Source of the DNA: Clostridiales bacterium | GTDB taxonomy: Bacteria > Bacillota > Limnochordia > Darwinibacteriales > B1SED10-159 | Assembly (NCBI GenBank): GCA_003559095.1 | Contig: PWMW01000401.1 | Coordinates: 1 to 40,249 of the forward strand | DNA: 40,249 nucleotides | Direction of reading: 5' to 3' | In this document: in pieces, positions 7,239 through 16,557 of the stretch | Numbering within the stretch: position 1 is the stretch's first letter | Layout of the letters: every line of letters begins with the position of its first letter | Translations under genes and position numbers: made by a program | The notes under the pieces: generated by a model | What the model saw: only the letters and a program-made list of their open reading frames with translations | What the model was told of the DNA's origin: nothing | Database searches by the model: none

Positions 7239-8672
7239 CTAGAGGACCGCGGCGCCGTTCAGGCTGTGTTCACAGGCGTAGGACGATGAGGAAATGGTAT
7301 CGCCCATGCCCACAGTGCTTACCGGGTTGGGGATGACGTGAGCTGGCACCAACAGCACATAATGATCGCCGCGATCGAGGATGCCTTCCTCCAAGAAGTT
7401 GGCCGGCACGTCAATGCCCCGGGCCGTCAACTCCTCTGCAAATCCCTGCAGTTGCTCGTAGCCGATTCCTGAAAGTTCGATTTCGCCGGCGTCTTGAACG
7501 GCCTCCCGGGACACATACCCTCCGTCACGGGCCTTGATGGCATTGACCGAAGACGCGAACAAACATGCGTCGCGGACCGCTTCCGGACTAGCTGTGTAGG
7601 GCTTTTTCAGAACTAGAATGTAATAGCCCAGATTGTGCAGCTGAATGCGCTCAAAGGGCAGGGCTTCCATGAGGCGCAGGGTGCCTTCATAGAGACAGTA
7701 GGCACGCTCATCGGCTGCAATGGCTTCGCACTCGGCATCAAAGCCGAAGCCTTTGAGAACCCGTTTAATTTCGTTTTCGTTGATGCCGAATGATTGAATC
7801 TCTGCAGCAATGGCGGCCAACACCGTCTTTTCCGCTTCTTGATCGCTCATGGGCACATATTCGTAGTGCAGACGCAGATGCTCATTGCCTGCTTTCAGCT
7901 GCTGGAGACTGAACAGCGCTTCGTCCAGGTATTCTTTTTGTGCCTTTGGCTCCGCCGGTGCGTAATGATATCCTGCCATAAAGGCCACATCTACCTTCTG
8001 ACCTAACTGCGGCAGCTGTTGGGCCACAGAGCCTTGAAAACCCATATAGACGCCGGCGGGACGGGTGGCTAAGATAACCCGGTTAGCCCGGGGCGTCACC
8101 ACAGACTCCCCTCCGAAGTCCAACTGCAGGTCTTTACTGTACTCAAAGATCCAGTTAATTTTTACCTTGTCAGTGCGACGGGCTGCCTTTTGTACCGGCA
8201 CCAGCTGCACGCCGTCTTCCACCACAGGTGTTGTCACTTCAGGGAAGAACATACCGGCCTGTTTGGGAGCTAACAGCGATGTGTACACCGTACTTTCGGC
8301 TCCCAAGGCGGCCATTTGATTGGCAATAATACCGGCCTGTCCGCCCATGGATTCCCGTCGTTGGACAAAGACAGCATCAAGCCACTCCAACAGTTCCATG
8401 GCTTCCAGGACAATATGGAAGGATTTCCCTTTGCCAAGACAATCCTTGAGCACAGCTACAAACTCATTCTTATCTCGCACGACAGGAATGGCCTCCACAT
8501 CAAGACCAGTCACAGCCGCCATGGATACCTCGTCATCCTCCAGGATACGCTGCAGACTGGCATTGTCCATGTGGACCACCACATCAACGTTGGTATTGAA
8601 AGCTGCGAACACCTTAGCATCAAGCTTGTGCTGCACAGCGGTCTTAACGCGGTCCTGCCAAATCGTTTCCAA
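7239..8672 (-). CDS. ADP-dependent glucokinase/phosphofructokinase family sugar kinase, copy 1
   Basis: The protein belongs to the ADP-specific sugar kinases (ribokinase fold, PF04587-type), which phosphorylate glucose or fructose 6-phosphate with ADP instead of ATP. The start is TTG 8672, with GGAGGGG 7 bp before it, giving 477 residues against 475 for the paralogue at 30431. Longer starts up to 8708 have no RBS. Family signatures: FNTNVD at 25-30, MGGQAGIIANQMAALGA near 109, the HXE motif as His269-Tyr-Glu271, the NXXE motif as Asn298-Glu301, and the catalytic GMGD with Asp458. All magnesium-binding and base residues are present, so it should be active. Glucokinase and PFK activity cannot be told apart here. 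It is the last gene of a long operon and has a 147-bp leader after the racemase gene. The family is best known from archaea. Confidence 0.9.
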   Translation of the reverse strand: METIWQDRVKTAVQHKLDAKVFAAFNTNVDVVVHMDNASLQRILEDDEVSMAAVTGLDVEAIPVVRDKNEFVAVLKDCLGKGKSFHIVLEAMELLEWLDAVFVQRRESMGGQAGIIANQMAALGAESTVYTSLLAPKQAGMFFPEVTTPVVEDGVQLVPVQKAARRTDKVKINWIFEYSKDLQLDFGGESVVTPRANRVILATRPAGVYMGFQGSVAQQLPQLGQKVDVAFMAGYHYAPAEPKAQKEYLDEALFSLQQLKAGNEHLRLHYEYVPMSDQEAEKTVLAAIAAEIQSFGINENEIKRVLKGFGFDAECEAIAADERAYCLYEGTLRLMEALPFERIQLHNLGYYILVLKKPYTASPEAVRDACLFASSVNAIKARDGGYVSREAVQDAGEIELSGIGYEQLQGFAEELTARGIDVPANFLEEGILDRGDHYVLLVPAHVIPNPVSTVGMGDTISSSSYACEHSLNGAAVL

Positions 8673-8855
8673 AAAAACCCCTCCGTTTCTTGCGGTCGCC
8701 ACAGTCATAAGCTATGCGGACTTCCGTTGTTGATGGCAGCGGACACCCTTCCCAAAGCCCGCAGACCTGGGTGCTGCCTGCCCACGGCACGTGCACCACC
8801 GCAGCTCAGCGCCGAACTGTCCGGTTCGCCCCATCAACATGCCTTGCATATAATA

Positions 8856-9944
8856 TCACAGAGTACCTTGGTTCGAAAAGACCTTTTTCACATAATTTGA
8901 TGTACTTAATGCCAACAAAGATCCGTAGTCCAGGGAAAACTCCAGAATGGTTCCCACTTTGACTTGCGGTTGTGCTTCTACATCCAAAACCAAATGATCA
9001 CTGGTGGCTCCAATGACTTCAATGCCGTCGAGGAGCGGAACCAGGTTCCCGGCGCCAAAGTCTTGACGGCCTACGGCCACCAGCGCACGCCGTCGTTGGC
9101 CGCGATCCTCAAAATCCGGGCGCTGGCCAAAGGCATCGCGACCGCGGGGCCCCAAAGGCCGTGATCCTTTGATGGCCACTTCAATGACCTCTGCCCCCAG
9201 GACGCAGGGATGCAGCGCACAGCCGGCCAGCGGTTTCTGTTCGAAAATGTCCCAGCCAAACAGCAAACTTTCGCCCATGCGGACATGATGCATAGCTCCG
9301 GTCCAGACACCCTGCCAGCCGCCATTGTTCATCAGCACCGCTGCACTACTGTTACCGGCACTGATCTGCAGCGGTTCACAGCCTTCGTCGCGGGCAATAT
9401 CCACTGCCAAATCCGCCAAAACCTCCATGGTGGCAGCCGTGGGTTTGATCCCGGCAAAACAGGCCAAGTTCGTGCCGAGACCCAGAACCTCCAGATTGGG
9501 CAACTGGCGAGCCCGCCGGAATAGGTCTGCGGCTTCGGGCGGCGGCAGGCCTTCGCGCAGATCGCCCATTTCGACCATAATATATACCTTATGTTGGCGT
9601 TCCAACCGCTGGGCTGCTTGGGACAACTGCTGCAGCACCGACCATTGGCTGTGGAAACTGCCATCGGCGATGGCTGCACACTGCTCCACATCCGATGGGC
9701 CCGGTGAACGCAGCAGCCAGAACTCCCCTTGGACACCGGACTTGCGCAGATGCAGCAAATTCTGCAGGCGCGAGTCCGCCAGGGATGCAGCGCCGCCAGC
9801 CAAAAAGGCGTGAGCTGCCTCGGGCGCACCACCAATGCCTTTGGTCACGGCCATCAACTGCATGCCGAAGTCACGGCACAAAGCCGCCAAGACCTCAGCA
9901 TTGTGCCGCAGCTTGTGCAGATCTACGTGCAGACACGGATACAT
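8856..9944 (-). CDS. PLP-dependent amino-acid racemase, ornithine racemase-like (alanine racemase N-terminal fold)
   Basis: This 362-residue fold-type III PLP enzyme interconverts L- and D-amino acids. ATG 9944 is chosen because the homology begins at MYPCLHVDLHKLRHN and AGGGGTG lies just upstream. The pyridoxal lysine is Lys35 in MAVTKGIGG. LADSRLQNL, a VEMGDLREGL segment and SAGNSSA follow the pattern of clostridial ornithine racemase, which opens the D-ornithine branch of ornithine fermentation. The C-terminus carries the beta-domain ending ISDHLVLD-like in alanine racemases. No other ornithine-fermentation gene is in the window, so ornithine as substrate is inference. A broad-specificity racemase for cell wall D-amino acids is the alternative. 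It is cotranscribed with the methyltransferase upstream (79-bp gap) and the ADP-dependent kinase downstream. Confidence 0.82.
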   Translation of the reverse strand: MYPCLHVDLHKLRHNAEVLAALCRDFGMQLMAVTKGIGGAPEAAHAFLAGGAASLADSRLQNLLHLRKSGVQGEFWLLRSPGPSDVEQCAAIADGSFHSQWSVLQQLSQAAQRLERQHKVYIMVEMGDLREGLPPPEAADLFRRARQLPNLEVLGLGTNLACFAGIKPTAATMEVLADLAVDIARDEGCEPLQISAGNSSAAVLMNNGGWQGVWTGAMHHVRMGESLLFGWDIFEQKPLAGCALHPCVLGAEVIEVAIKGSRPLGPRGRDAFGQRPDFEDRGQRRRALVAVGRQDFGAGNLVPLLDGIEVIGATSDHLVLDVEAQPQVKVGTILEFSLDYGSLLALSTSNYVKKVFSNQGTL

Positions 9945-10023
9945 CGTCTCACCCCTACGCTTGCATGATCTGTGATTGTCCTGTGTCCGCCGCCTGTTCC
10001 CATCCGTCCCTGGAATGCAGGTT

Positions 10024-10638
10024 CTACCTCTCACTCGGCGGTTTCTCTGTCTGGAGAATACGGAACCCGCCGTCTTTTTTGATGACCTGCGTCCTTCCGT
10101 GGTGTTCGTGCAGATACTGCTCCATACTTTTGGCACCTTGTTTGGTACGGATGACCATGAGCATCGCCCCACCAGGACGCAGCCGGTCCATGGCTTGGCT
10201 GACTAGACGCCGCACCACCGCCTTGCCGGCGCGGATGGGCGGATTGATGGCAACCCAGTCCACGGCAAAGGGAGGCAGCGCGTCCAGGCCGTCGCCCACA
10301 AACACCTGGGCATTGTCGAGTCCATTGCTCTGCAGGTTTTGTCGGGCCAGGGCTGCGGCTCGTGGGTTAATGTCCACCATATATACCCGACCTTCTGGCC
10401 CCACCAACCAGGCCGCGGCAGCTCCAATGGGGCCGTAGCCGCAGCCCACATCCAGCAGCTCTTCCCCCGGTTGACAGGGCAGGACACTGATCAACAGGCG
10501 GCTGCCTGGGTCGACGTCATCCTTGGAAAAGACCCCTGCATCCGTACGGAAGCGGAATTGGCGGCCGGCCAATTCCGCTGTAAACTCGCGGATATCCTGT
10601 TTGGAAGCAGGTTGATCGGAAAAATAGTGATCACTCAT
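10024..10638 (-). CDS. Class I SAM-dependent methyltransferase, YbxB/RsmC-like
   Basis: This is a probable rRNA guanine-N2 methyltransferase of 204 residues, close in pattern to B. subtilis YbxB over its full length. ATG 10638 has GGAGG 6 bp upstream and overlaps the stop of the upstream TPR gene by 8 bp, which suggests translational coupling. The SAM motif I is LLDVGCGYGPIG and motif II is VYMVDINPRA. The catalytic motif IV is INPPIRAGK, the NPP-type signature of RsmC-like N2-guanine enzymes. The N-terminal segment HYFSDQPAS...DAGVFSKDDVDPGSRLL is also typical. In RsmC itself the target is 16S rRNA. For this protein the exact nucleotide is unknown. Confidence 0.9.
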   Translation of the reverse strand: MSDHYFSDQPASKQDIREFTAELAGRQFRFRTDAGVFSKDDVDPGSRLLISVLPCQPGEELLDVGCGYGPIGAAAAWLVGPEGRVYMVDINPRAAALARQNLQSNGLDNAQVFVGDGLDALPPFAVDWVAINPPIRAGKAVVRRLVSQAMDRLRPGGAMLMVIRTKQGAKSMEQYLHEHHGRTQVIKKDGGFRILQTEKPPSER

Positions 10639-11872
10639 GATGTTCCTCCAATTGCCGTCGATACTGGCGAACCATGGCCTCGTCGTCCAGTGCTTCATAC
10701 ACCAGTATCAGATGCCTGAGAACTTCGGCGCGCAGTTCCACAGAGATGGTCTCCAGAGCCTGTTCCAAATACGCGATGGCTTGGTCGTATTGTCCCAACA
10801 GATAGTACCCATAACCCAAGGTATCCAAAAAGGCCGGGTTGGGATCAAGGGCTACCGCGGCTTTGGCCAACTCCAGAGCTTCCTGCAGCCGGATCTCCAT
10901 CAGCATATAGGTGAACGCCAAATTGTTCATAGCCAAAGGCTGTCCGGGGCGCAGCATCAGCCACTGCTGGTAAAATTCCACAGCCCGACGGTAATCACCT
11001 TGGAGACCATAGGCGTAGGCCAGATAAAAATAAGCCTCGGAATAATAGGGATCAATACGCAGTACCTCAGGATACCAGGCAATAACCTCATCCCAGGCCT
11101 GCCGGTTCTGGGCCGACTGTGCCTCCTGGAGCATTTTGTGCAATCTCACCACGGTATCCAGATTCAAGTCCCGATTATCCAGCTCCCAAAGTCCAAACTC
11201 CAACTCCAATCGAAAAGCATCATTACTGACTTCCAATCGCTGCGGCAGCCACGATTCATGAACGCGCACTAACTGCAGCATACCGCCGAACCCTTCGCGA
11301 GTCCAGGCCAGCTCCACCACGGACGGCTCACCGATCTCGGCCACACCAGAATGGTATTGGATGAATGTCAAATAACGCTGGTCTTCGATTTCTCCCTGGA
11401 GAGGCACGCCCGTCTGCTGATCCAGCCAGTAGCGGCCACCCAACGGCCCGGCCTGCTGGTACACGGAGGTGACCCGGCCGCCGACCCGTTCTTCCCCCAA
11501 CCACTCGCCGGGCCCTTCGGTGATCTGCAGCAGCGGCAGATACAGCTGCTGCAGCACAGAGAAAATGTGTGATGGGTCGTACTCGTAGTGAACGCGTCCT
11601 CGTTCATAGGTGGCAGTGATCCCTTGGAAGTGCAGATCCCGCCGGGATTGATCGCTGAACTGAAACTCGAGAATATGCGGAGGCTGGAACACAATGGACC
11701 CGCGCAGTGTTTCCTGACCGCCTTCGGCCGCCAACCGCCAGGTCATGGTGCTGCTCACTTGGGATACCTCTACCATCGGCGGGCTGGTAACCGGCGTTAT
11801 GGATGTCTGACCGAAACCCGGCGAACTTAGCAGCAAAATCCAAAGGAGCACACCGGCCAGCAGTCGCTTCAT
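10631..11872 (-). CDS. Exported protein with LolA/RseB-like N-terminal domain and C-terminal TPR repeats
   Basis: The start is ATG 11872, with GAGGTG 6 bp upstream, giving 413 residues. Residues 1-22 are a Sec signal peptide (MKRLLAGVLLWILLLSSPGFG) cleaved before QTS, with no lipobox Cys. Residues about 30-250 look like the LolA/LppX/RseB fold: repeated beta strands of the kind ETLRGSIVFQPPHILEFQF, and VYQQAGPLGGRYWLDQQTGVPLQGEI. Residues about 270-410 hold at least three TPR units around AYFYLAYAYGLQGDYRRAVEFY, LDTLGYGYYLLGQYDQAI and the last helix pair. The LolA fold binds lipid acyl chains in known members and TPRs bind proteins. A role in lipoprotein or envelope handling is therefore plausible but unproven. 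It overlaps the methyltransferase start by 8 bp. Confidence 0.72.
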   Translation of the reverse strand: MKRLLAGVLLWILLLSSPGFGQTSITPVTSPPMVEVSQVSSTMTWRLAAEGGQETLRGSIVFQPPHILEFQFSDQSRRDLHFQGITATYERGRVHYEYDPSHIFSVLQQLYLPLLQITEGPGEWLGEERVGGRVTSVYQQAGPLGGRYWLDQQTGVPLQGEIEDQRYLTFIQYHSGVAEIGEPSVVELAWTREGFGGMLQLVRVHESWLPQRLEVSNDAFRLELEFGLWELDNRDLNLDTVVRLHKMLQEAQSAQNRQAWDEVIAWYPEVLRIDPYYSEAYFYLAYAYGLQGDYRRAVEFYQQWLMLRPGQPLAMNNLAFTYMLMEIRLQEALELAKAAVALDPNPAFLDTLGYGYYLLGQYDQAIAYLEQALETISVELRAEVLRHLILVYEALDDEAMVRQYRRQLEEHHE

Positions 11873-11922
11873 TGCAAACACCTCAGTTCCTTCCAAAACA
11901 CAACAGCCGGATGGCCTCCGGC

Positions 11923-12723
11923 CTAATAGTCGCTGCCGCTGGGTTGGCTGTTGCCCACAATAGCCACACCAGAGCTGGTGCCAATGCGATTGGCGCCGGC
12001 CTCCACCATGGCCACAGCTGCAGCCCGATCCCGGACTCCGCCGCTGGCCTTAACACCCATATCAGCGCCGACAACTCGCCGCATCAACGCAATGTCTTCC
12101 ACCGTAGCGCCACCGCCGCCAAAACCTGTACTGGTTTTGACAAAATCCGCACCGGCCATCTTGGCCAGAATGCAGCCGCGGACGATCTCTTCCTTAGTCA
12201 AGAGCGATGTTTCCAGAATTACCTTGACTAGGTAACACCCAGCCGCCTCCACCACGCTGGAAATATCCCGATACACATCGGCGTAATTGCCTTCTTTGAG
12301 ACTGCCCACAGGCAGTACCATGTCGATCTCTTGCGCTCCATTAGCCAGAGCATCCCGGGTTTCCATCATTTTCATTAAGGTGGTAGTTGCACCCAGGGGA
12401 AAGCCCACTACGGTGCACACCTTGACCGAGCTGCCCTTCAACTCATCGGCAGCCAAGGCCACATAACGAGGATTGACACATACGGAGGCAAACTGGAACT
12501 CCAGCGCTTCTTGGCAGAGAATGTTGATCTTGTCCCGCGAAGCATCGGGCTTCAGCAGGGTGTGGTCGATCATTGCACCCAGGGGAATGTCCTGTTCTTT
12601 GTCATATGTCTGCTCGAACGCCATGGGCACGGCCAAGCTCAAACCTTGTTCAGCTAGGGCTTCTCCCAGTTCCTCGCTCTGCAGATCTAACCATTTGCGG
12701 TCCACGTTCACATCATTGGCCAT
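11923..12723 (-). CDS. deoC: Deoxyribose-phosphate aldolase
   Basis: It cleaves 2-deoxyribose 5-phosphate to glyceraldehyde 3-phosphate and acetaldehyde, completing deoxynucleoside breakdown. The core ([10 protein letters not shown] from residue 51) is typical. The Schiff-base lysine is Lys196 in DFVKTSTGF, with Lys225 in GVKASGG and Asp134 in EIDMV completing the catalytic set. The protein has 266 residues, about 45 more than the usual 215-225, owing to an N-terminal extension before the first core strand. ATG 12723 is the first in-frame start. Its GGAGG lies 12 bp upstream, somewhat far, so an internal start such as M34 is possible, but that has no good RBS. It lies 9 bp after glpP. No deoA, deoB or deoD is nearby. 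Confidence 0.95.
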   Translation of the reverse strand: MANDVNVDRKWLDLQSEELGEALAEQGLSLAVPMAFEQTYDKEQDIPLGAMIDHTLLKPDASRDKINILCQEALEFQFASVCVNPRYVALAADELKGSSVKVCTVVGFPLGATTTLMKMMETRDALANGAQEIDMVLPVGSLKEGNYADVYRDISSVVEAAGCYLVKVILETSLLTKEEIVRGCILAKMAGADFVKTSTGFGGGGATVEDIALMRRVVGADMGVKASGGVRDRAAAVAMVEAGANRIGTSSGVAIVGNSQPSGSDY

Positions 12724-12732
12724 AGTTCTTGA

Positions 12733-13320
12733 CTACCTCCTGTATTTCCATAATGTCTTTTGGCTGGTAGAAACGGCAATGGCCGGTGTCTTGAGAATGG
12801 CCTCCAGTTCCTCTTGGGTCTCGACCAAGCCGCCCCCGATCATGGGCGGAAGACCCTTGGGAATGCGCCGCTCCAAGTTGGGCAGAATCAAGGCCGGCAG
12901 AATCTCCACTGCCTGCGGTTTGGAACTTTCCACCATCCGCAGGCCTGTGCGCAGAGCCTCGGAATCCAGCATGAACAAACGCTGAATGGCCAATATCCCC
13001 TGGCTGCGCGCTGCCGCCACCAAATGGCTCTTCGTGGTCAAAATCCCGTCCACACCCAACTCCTCGGCCAAAAACTGAATTCCATATTTGTCCCGCGCCA
13101 CACCCTGAATTAGATCCACATGGGCAAAGATCATCTGCTGCTGCTGGCGGCATCCGGCGGCAATCTGACGCAGTTCGAAGACGTTTCCCACCAGATAGAA
13201 GCAGACCTCCACCCCGCATTGGCAGGCATCCTCAGCATCGGCCAACCCCTTGAGGCCGGCAATGACTGGCTTGCGTGCCAGCCGCGAGCGCAGACCCAAC
13301 AGACGATCTTCAATCTTCAT
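12733..13320 (-). CDS. glpP: Glycerol-3-phosphate-responsive antiterminator
   Basis: The 195-residue protein matches GlpP of B. subtilis along its length. That protein binds glycerol 3-phosphate and then stabilises an antiterminator in glp leader mRNAs. Visible family features are [10 protein letters not shown] near the N-terminus, [46 protein letters not shown] and the closing [10 protein letters not shown]. Its start overlaps the last 11 bp of glpK, so the two are translated as a pair. There is no untranslated leader in front of glpK (30 bp), so the RNA targets of GlpP must be elsewhere, for instance at glpF or glpD outside the window. Its place downstream of glpK, instead of upstream of glpFKD, is unusual. 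Confidence 0.92.
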   Translation of the reverse strand: MKIEDRLLGLRSRLARKPVIAGLKGLADAEDACQCGVEVCFYLVGNVFELRQIAAGCRQQQQMIFAHVDLIQGVARDKYGIQFLAEELGVDGILTTKSHLVAAARSQGILAIQRLFMLDSEALRTGLRMVESSKPQAVEILPALILPNLERRIPKGLPPMIGGGLVETQEELEAILKTPAIAVSTSQKTLWKYRR

Positions 13321-14815
13321 GGCAGGCCCAGCCTTCGGCGCATTTTACGGCCCGCTGCCATTGACCATAGAGATGCTGGCGTTGGGATTCCTCCATATCC
13401 GGTTGGAAGAGGCGATTGCGCTGCCACTGCTGCCGGATTTCGTCGAGATCCTGCCAGACACCCACAGCCAGGCCGGCCAAGAACGCCGCGCCGAGGGCCG
13501 TGGTTTCGAAGATCTGCGGCCGCTCCACTTCCACCTGCAGCATATCGCTTTGGAACTGCAGCAGGAAGTTGTTGACTGACGCGCCACCGTCCACCTTCAT
13601 GGAGGGCACCGGAATTCCAGAATCGTTCACCATCACATCCACCACATCCCGGACCTGATATGCGATGGACTCAAGGGCGGCACGGGCAATGTGGTTGCGA
13701 TTGGCGCCCCGGGTCAAACCTACCAAGGCCCCCCGGGCATAGGAATCCCAATAAGGTGCTCCCAAGCCCACAAAGGCTGGAACAAAGTACACGCCGCCGT
13801 TATCCTTCACTGATAGCGCCATCTGTTCGGTCTGGCCGGCACTGGTAATCAACTTCAGTTCATCCCGCAGCCATTGGATGGCGGCACCGGCGATGAACAC
13901 ACTGCCCTCGAGGGCATATTGAACTTCGCCGTTGCGACCCCAGGCAATAGTTGTCAAGAGCCCGTTCTGGGATGCGATGGGCTCGGAGCCTGTATTCATC
14001 AAGATAAAGGATCCCGTTCCATAGGTAGCCTTCACCATGCCCGGCTCATAACAGGCCTGGCCGAATAAGGCCGCTTGTTGGTCGCCGGCGATCCCGGCGA
14101 TGGGAATGCCCGCCGGTAGTCGCCCTATAGATTTGGTATGACCGTAAACTTCACTGGACCCCCGAACCTCAGGCAAAATAGCTTTAGGTACCCCAAGCGT
14201 CTCCAGCAGCTCTTCGTCCCAGCGCAGTTCATGAATATTGTACAAAAGGGTGCGGGAGGCATTGGTTACATCCGTCACATGGACATCGCCCCCGGTCAGT
14301 TTCCACAGCAGCCAGGTATCGATGGTGCCAAAGGCCAACTCGCCGCGGGATGCCCGCTCTTTGAGGCTGGGATCGTTCTCAAAGATCCATGTTAACTTGG
14401 TACCGGAAAAATAGGGATCCAGCACCAAACCTGTTTTGCCTCGGAACATATCTTCATGACCGGCCTTCTTCAGGCGCTGGCAGATGGCGGCACTGCGGCG
14501 GCACTGCCAAACGATGGCATTGCGCACCGGTTTTCCGGTTTTCCGATCCCACAGCACAACGGTCTCCCGCTGATTGGTTACGCCAATGGCTGCAATATCC
14601 GCTTGTTTGAGATCTTCCTTCGCCATCACTTCATCGATGAGCTTGGCCGTAACCTGCCAAATCTCTTCGGCATTATGTTCCACCCAACCCGCTTGGGGGT
14701 AATGCTGGGTAAACTCCGCATACGCTTTGGCTACGGACTTGCCTGCCGCATCAAAAAGAAACACGGTACTACCAGTGGTACCCTGATCTATGGCTAGAAT
14801 GAACCGCTTGGCCAA
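13310..14815 (-). CDS. glpK: Glycerol kinase
   Basis: It phosphorylates glycerol to sn-glycerol 3-phosphate with ATP. I place the start at TTG 14815, because GGGAGG lies 8 bp upstream. The ATG at 14836 overlaps that RBS. The product has 501 residues, as in typical GlpK (about 500). The N-terminal phosphate-1 loop is [42 protein letters not shown], the glycerol-binding [31 protein letters not shown] and [19 protein letters not shown] are all present. The glycerol-3-phosphate-responsive regulator glpP overlaps its 3' end. No glycerol facilitator or G3P dehydrogenase is in the window. Confidence 0.97.
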   Translation of the reverse strand: MAKRFILAIDQGTTGSTVFLFDAAGKSVAKAYAEFTQHYPQAGWVEHNAEEIWQVTAKLIDEVMAKEDLKQADIAAIGVTNQRETVVLWDRKTGKPVRNAIVWQCRRSAAICQRLKKAGHEDMFRGKTGLVLDPYFSGTKLTWIFENDPSLKERASRGELAFGTIDTWLLWKLTGGDVHVTDVTNASRTLLYNIHELRWDEELLETLGVPKAILPEVRGSSEVYGHTKSIGRLPAGIPIAGIAGDQQAALFGQACYEPGMVKATYGTGSFILMNTGSEPIASQNGLLTTIAWGRNGEVQYALEGSVFIAGAAIQWLRDELKLITSAGQTEQMALSVKDNGGVYFVPAFVGLGAPYWDSYARGALVGLTRGANRNHIARAALESIAYQVRDVVDVMVNDSGIPVPSMKVDGGASVNNFLLQFQSDMLQVEVERPQIFETTALGAAFLAGLAVGVWQDLDEIRQQWQRNRLFQPDMEESQRQHLYGQWQRAVKCAEGWACHED

Positions 14816-14845
14816 TCGGGTTTCCTCCCTTCCCAATCTCTTTTT

Positions 14846-15433
14846 TTAGTTCGTCAGTCTCCCATCATTTCCTTTTTTGCAGATCCCATTCTCGGTCAGC
14901 ACCCAGTCCACAGCCACATCCCAGGGGTCCCTAGGTACAGGCCGTACGAAGCAGGCATAGACAAGGCCCACCGTCACCCCGGCGGCCGCGGCCAAAAAGC
15001 GGTCGTAATATCCGGCTCCGTATCCCAACCGATAACCGTCCTCGGCAAAGGCCAAGCCGGGGACGATCACCAAGTCCAGATCCTGAGGTTCCACCACTAC
15101 ACCGGTTGTGGGCTCCATGATCCCCATGACGCCCTCCTGGAGCTGTTGACGATCATCAATACGCCAAGCCACCATACCTCGCTGGCGTCCTAAGACCTTC
15201 GGAACACTGACTGCACAGCCCCGCTGCCAGGCATCGTCCAGAATCGGCCAGGTGTTTACTTCCACCGGGGTGGACAGATAGAGCATCAGACTGCGGGCTC
15301 TTTGGTAGACAGGCAGTGCCTGCAGGTGCTGGAAGATCCTCTGGTCCCACTGCTGCTGGCAGCTGCGGTCCAGCTGCAGCCTTTGAGCATGCAGCTGGGT
15401 CCTTAAGGCTTCCTTAGTCTGCGGGGCGGTCAT
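14846..15433 (-). CDS. 5-formyltetrahydrofolate cyclo-ligase
   Basis: It converts 5-formyl-THF to 5,10-methenyl-THF with ATP and returns the stored folate to one-carbon metabolism (YgfA/MTHFS family). It has 195 residues, the usual size. The N-terminus KEALRTQLHAQRLQLD, the strand LMLYLSTPVEVNTW, VIVPGLAFAEDGYRLGYGAGYYDRFL (the ATP/substrate loop signature) and the final VDWVLTENGI are characteristic. ATG 15433 overlaps the stop of the gamma-lyase gene as ATGA, which implies coupled translation. It is followed by glpK after 30 bp. No folate riboswitch or other folate gene is adjacent. Confidence 0.95.
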   Translation of the reverse strand: MTAPQTKEALRTQLHAQRLQLDRSCQQQWDQRIFQHLQALPVYQRARSLMLYLSTPVEVNTWPILDDAWQRGCAVSVPKVLGRQRGMVAWRIDDRQQLQEGVMGIMEPTTGVVVEPQDLDLVIVPGLAFAEDGYRLGYGAGYYDRFLAAAAGVTVGLVYACFVRPVPRDPWDVAVDWVLTENGICKKGNDGRLTN

Positions 15434-16557
15434 ACAGCCTCCAGCCCCCGGGCCAAGTCGGCCACAATGGTTTCCACAGGTTCAATACCTACGGACAGAC
15501 GAATCATGGCGTATGGTACGCCCTGGGCTTCCCGCTCCGCTTCCGTAAGTCCGCGATGGGACGTGGAAACAGGATGGGAAACAGTGGTCGAGGTATCCGC
15601 CAAGCTTGGGGCCAGAACAATGTGTTCAAAACTCTGCACGGCCTTGTCAGGGTCGCCATCCACTACAAAACTGATCATCCCCCCACTGCCCTGGGGAAGA
15701 TACTTAGCTGCCAAAGCCGGCTGGGTGAGGCTGGGATAATACACCGCGGCCACCTTCGGATGGGCTTCCAGGAACTCAGCCACCTGCTGGGCATTGCGGC
15801 TGTGGGCGTCCATCCGCAGCTGCAGGGTCTGCAGACTGCGGTGCAGGAGCCACGCTGCGAAGGGATCCAAAAGGGCGCCCAACTGCTTGGCCCAGACGCT
15901 GACACCTTCCATCCATGGGGCGTCGCCTACCAAGACGCCGCCCATGGCGTCCCCATGGCCGTTCAGATATTTGGTAGTGGAATGCATCACCCCATGGGCA
16001 CCCCACTGCAGGGGCCGGCAGAGGCAGGGCGAGGCGAAGGTATTGTCCACCAAAAAGAAAATCTCACGCTGGTGGGCCAGTTTGGCCAAAGGTTCCAGAT
16101 CCAAAAGTTCCATCTTGGGGTTGCTGATAGTCTCACCAAACAAAACTTTGGTGTTGGGCCGGATAGCGCGGGTCACGGCGTCTAGATCTTGGCCCACAAA
16201 GGTCGTCTCCACACCGAACTGGGCCAACTGCTCTTTGCACAGCATCTGGGTTCCGCCGTAGAGGGTTCCAACGGCCACAATGTGATCGCCCGGCCGGCAG
16301 AGGCTGAACATGCCCGCAGCGATGGCCGCCATCCCGGTACCAAACACCCAGCCTGCTTCCGCACCTTCCAAGGCGGCCAACGCATTCTGGGCCAAATCAC
16401 AATTGGGGCTGCCCCAACGGGTATAGATGTGGCCTGGTTCAACACCGTCAGCCACGGCCTGCAGTTCGGCGATGGATTGGAACCGAAACACCGATGTCTG
16501 CACAATGGGTGGACTCAGGGGCGGGTTATAGAAGGGCCACTGTTTGTTAGCTTTCAT
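15430..16557 (-). CDS. Cys/Met-metabolism PLP enzyme, probably methionine gamma-lyase or cystathionine gamma-lyase/synthase
   Basis: This is a fold-type I PLP enzyme of the trans-sulfuration family with 375 residues from ATG 16557. ATG 16569 is an alternative, and both lie inside or next to the 3' end of addA, whose stop is at 16547. Family blocks are PPIVQTSVFRF, IYTRWGSPN, VFGTGMAAIAA, the PLP Asp171 in VDNTFASP and the Schiff-base Lys196 in HSTTKYLNGHGDAMGG. The active-site Tyr100 lies in GTLYGGT. Methionine gamma-lyases often have Cys where this has Gly102, so gamma-lyase against gamma-synthase cannot be settled. No homoserine acyltransferase is nearby, and the N-terminus is shorter than usual. 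It overlaps the cyclo-ligase start by 4 bp. Confidence 0.88.
   Translation of the reverse strand: MKANKQWPFYNPPLSPPIVQTSVFRFQSIAELQAVADGVEPGHIYTRWGSPNCDLAQNALAALEGAEAGWVFGTGMAAIAAGMFSLCRPGDHIVAVGTLYGGTQMLCKEQLAQFGVETTFVGQDLDAVTRAIRPNTKVLFGETISNPKMELLDLEPLAKLAHQREIFFLVDNTFASPCLCRPLQWGAHGVMHSTTKYLNGHGDAMGGVLVGDAPWMEGVSVWAKQLGALLDPFAAWLLHRSLQTLQLRMDAHSRNAQQVAEFLEAHPKVAAVYYPSLTQPALAAKYLPQGSGGMISFVVDGDPDKAVQSFEHIVLAPSLADTSTTVSHPVSTSHRGLTEAEREAQGVPYAMIRLSVGIEPVETIVADLARGLEAV

Noticed and set aside
8849-8854. TATAAT on the plus strand after the racemase gene
   Set aside because: No -35 at a suitable distance, and a promoter here would drive antisense transcription into the racemase gene. It is likely chance in an AT-rich spot.
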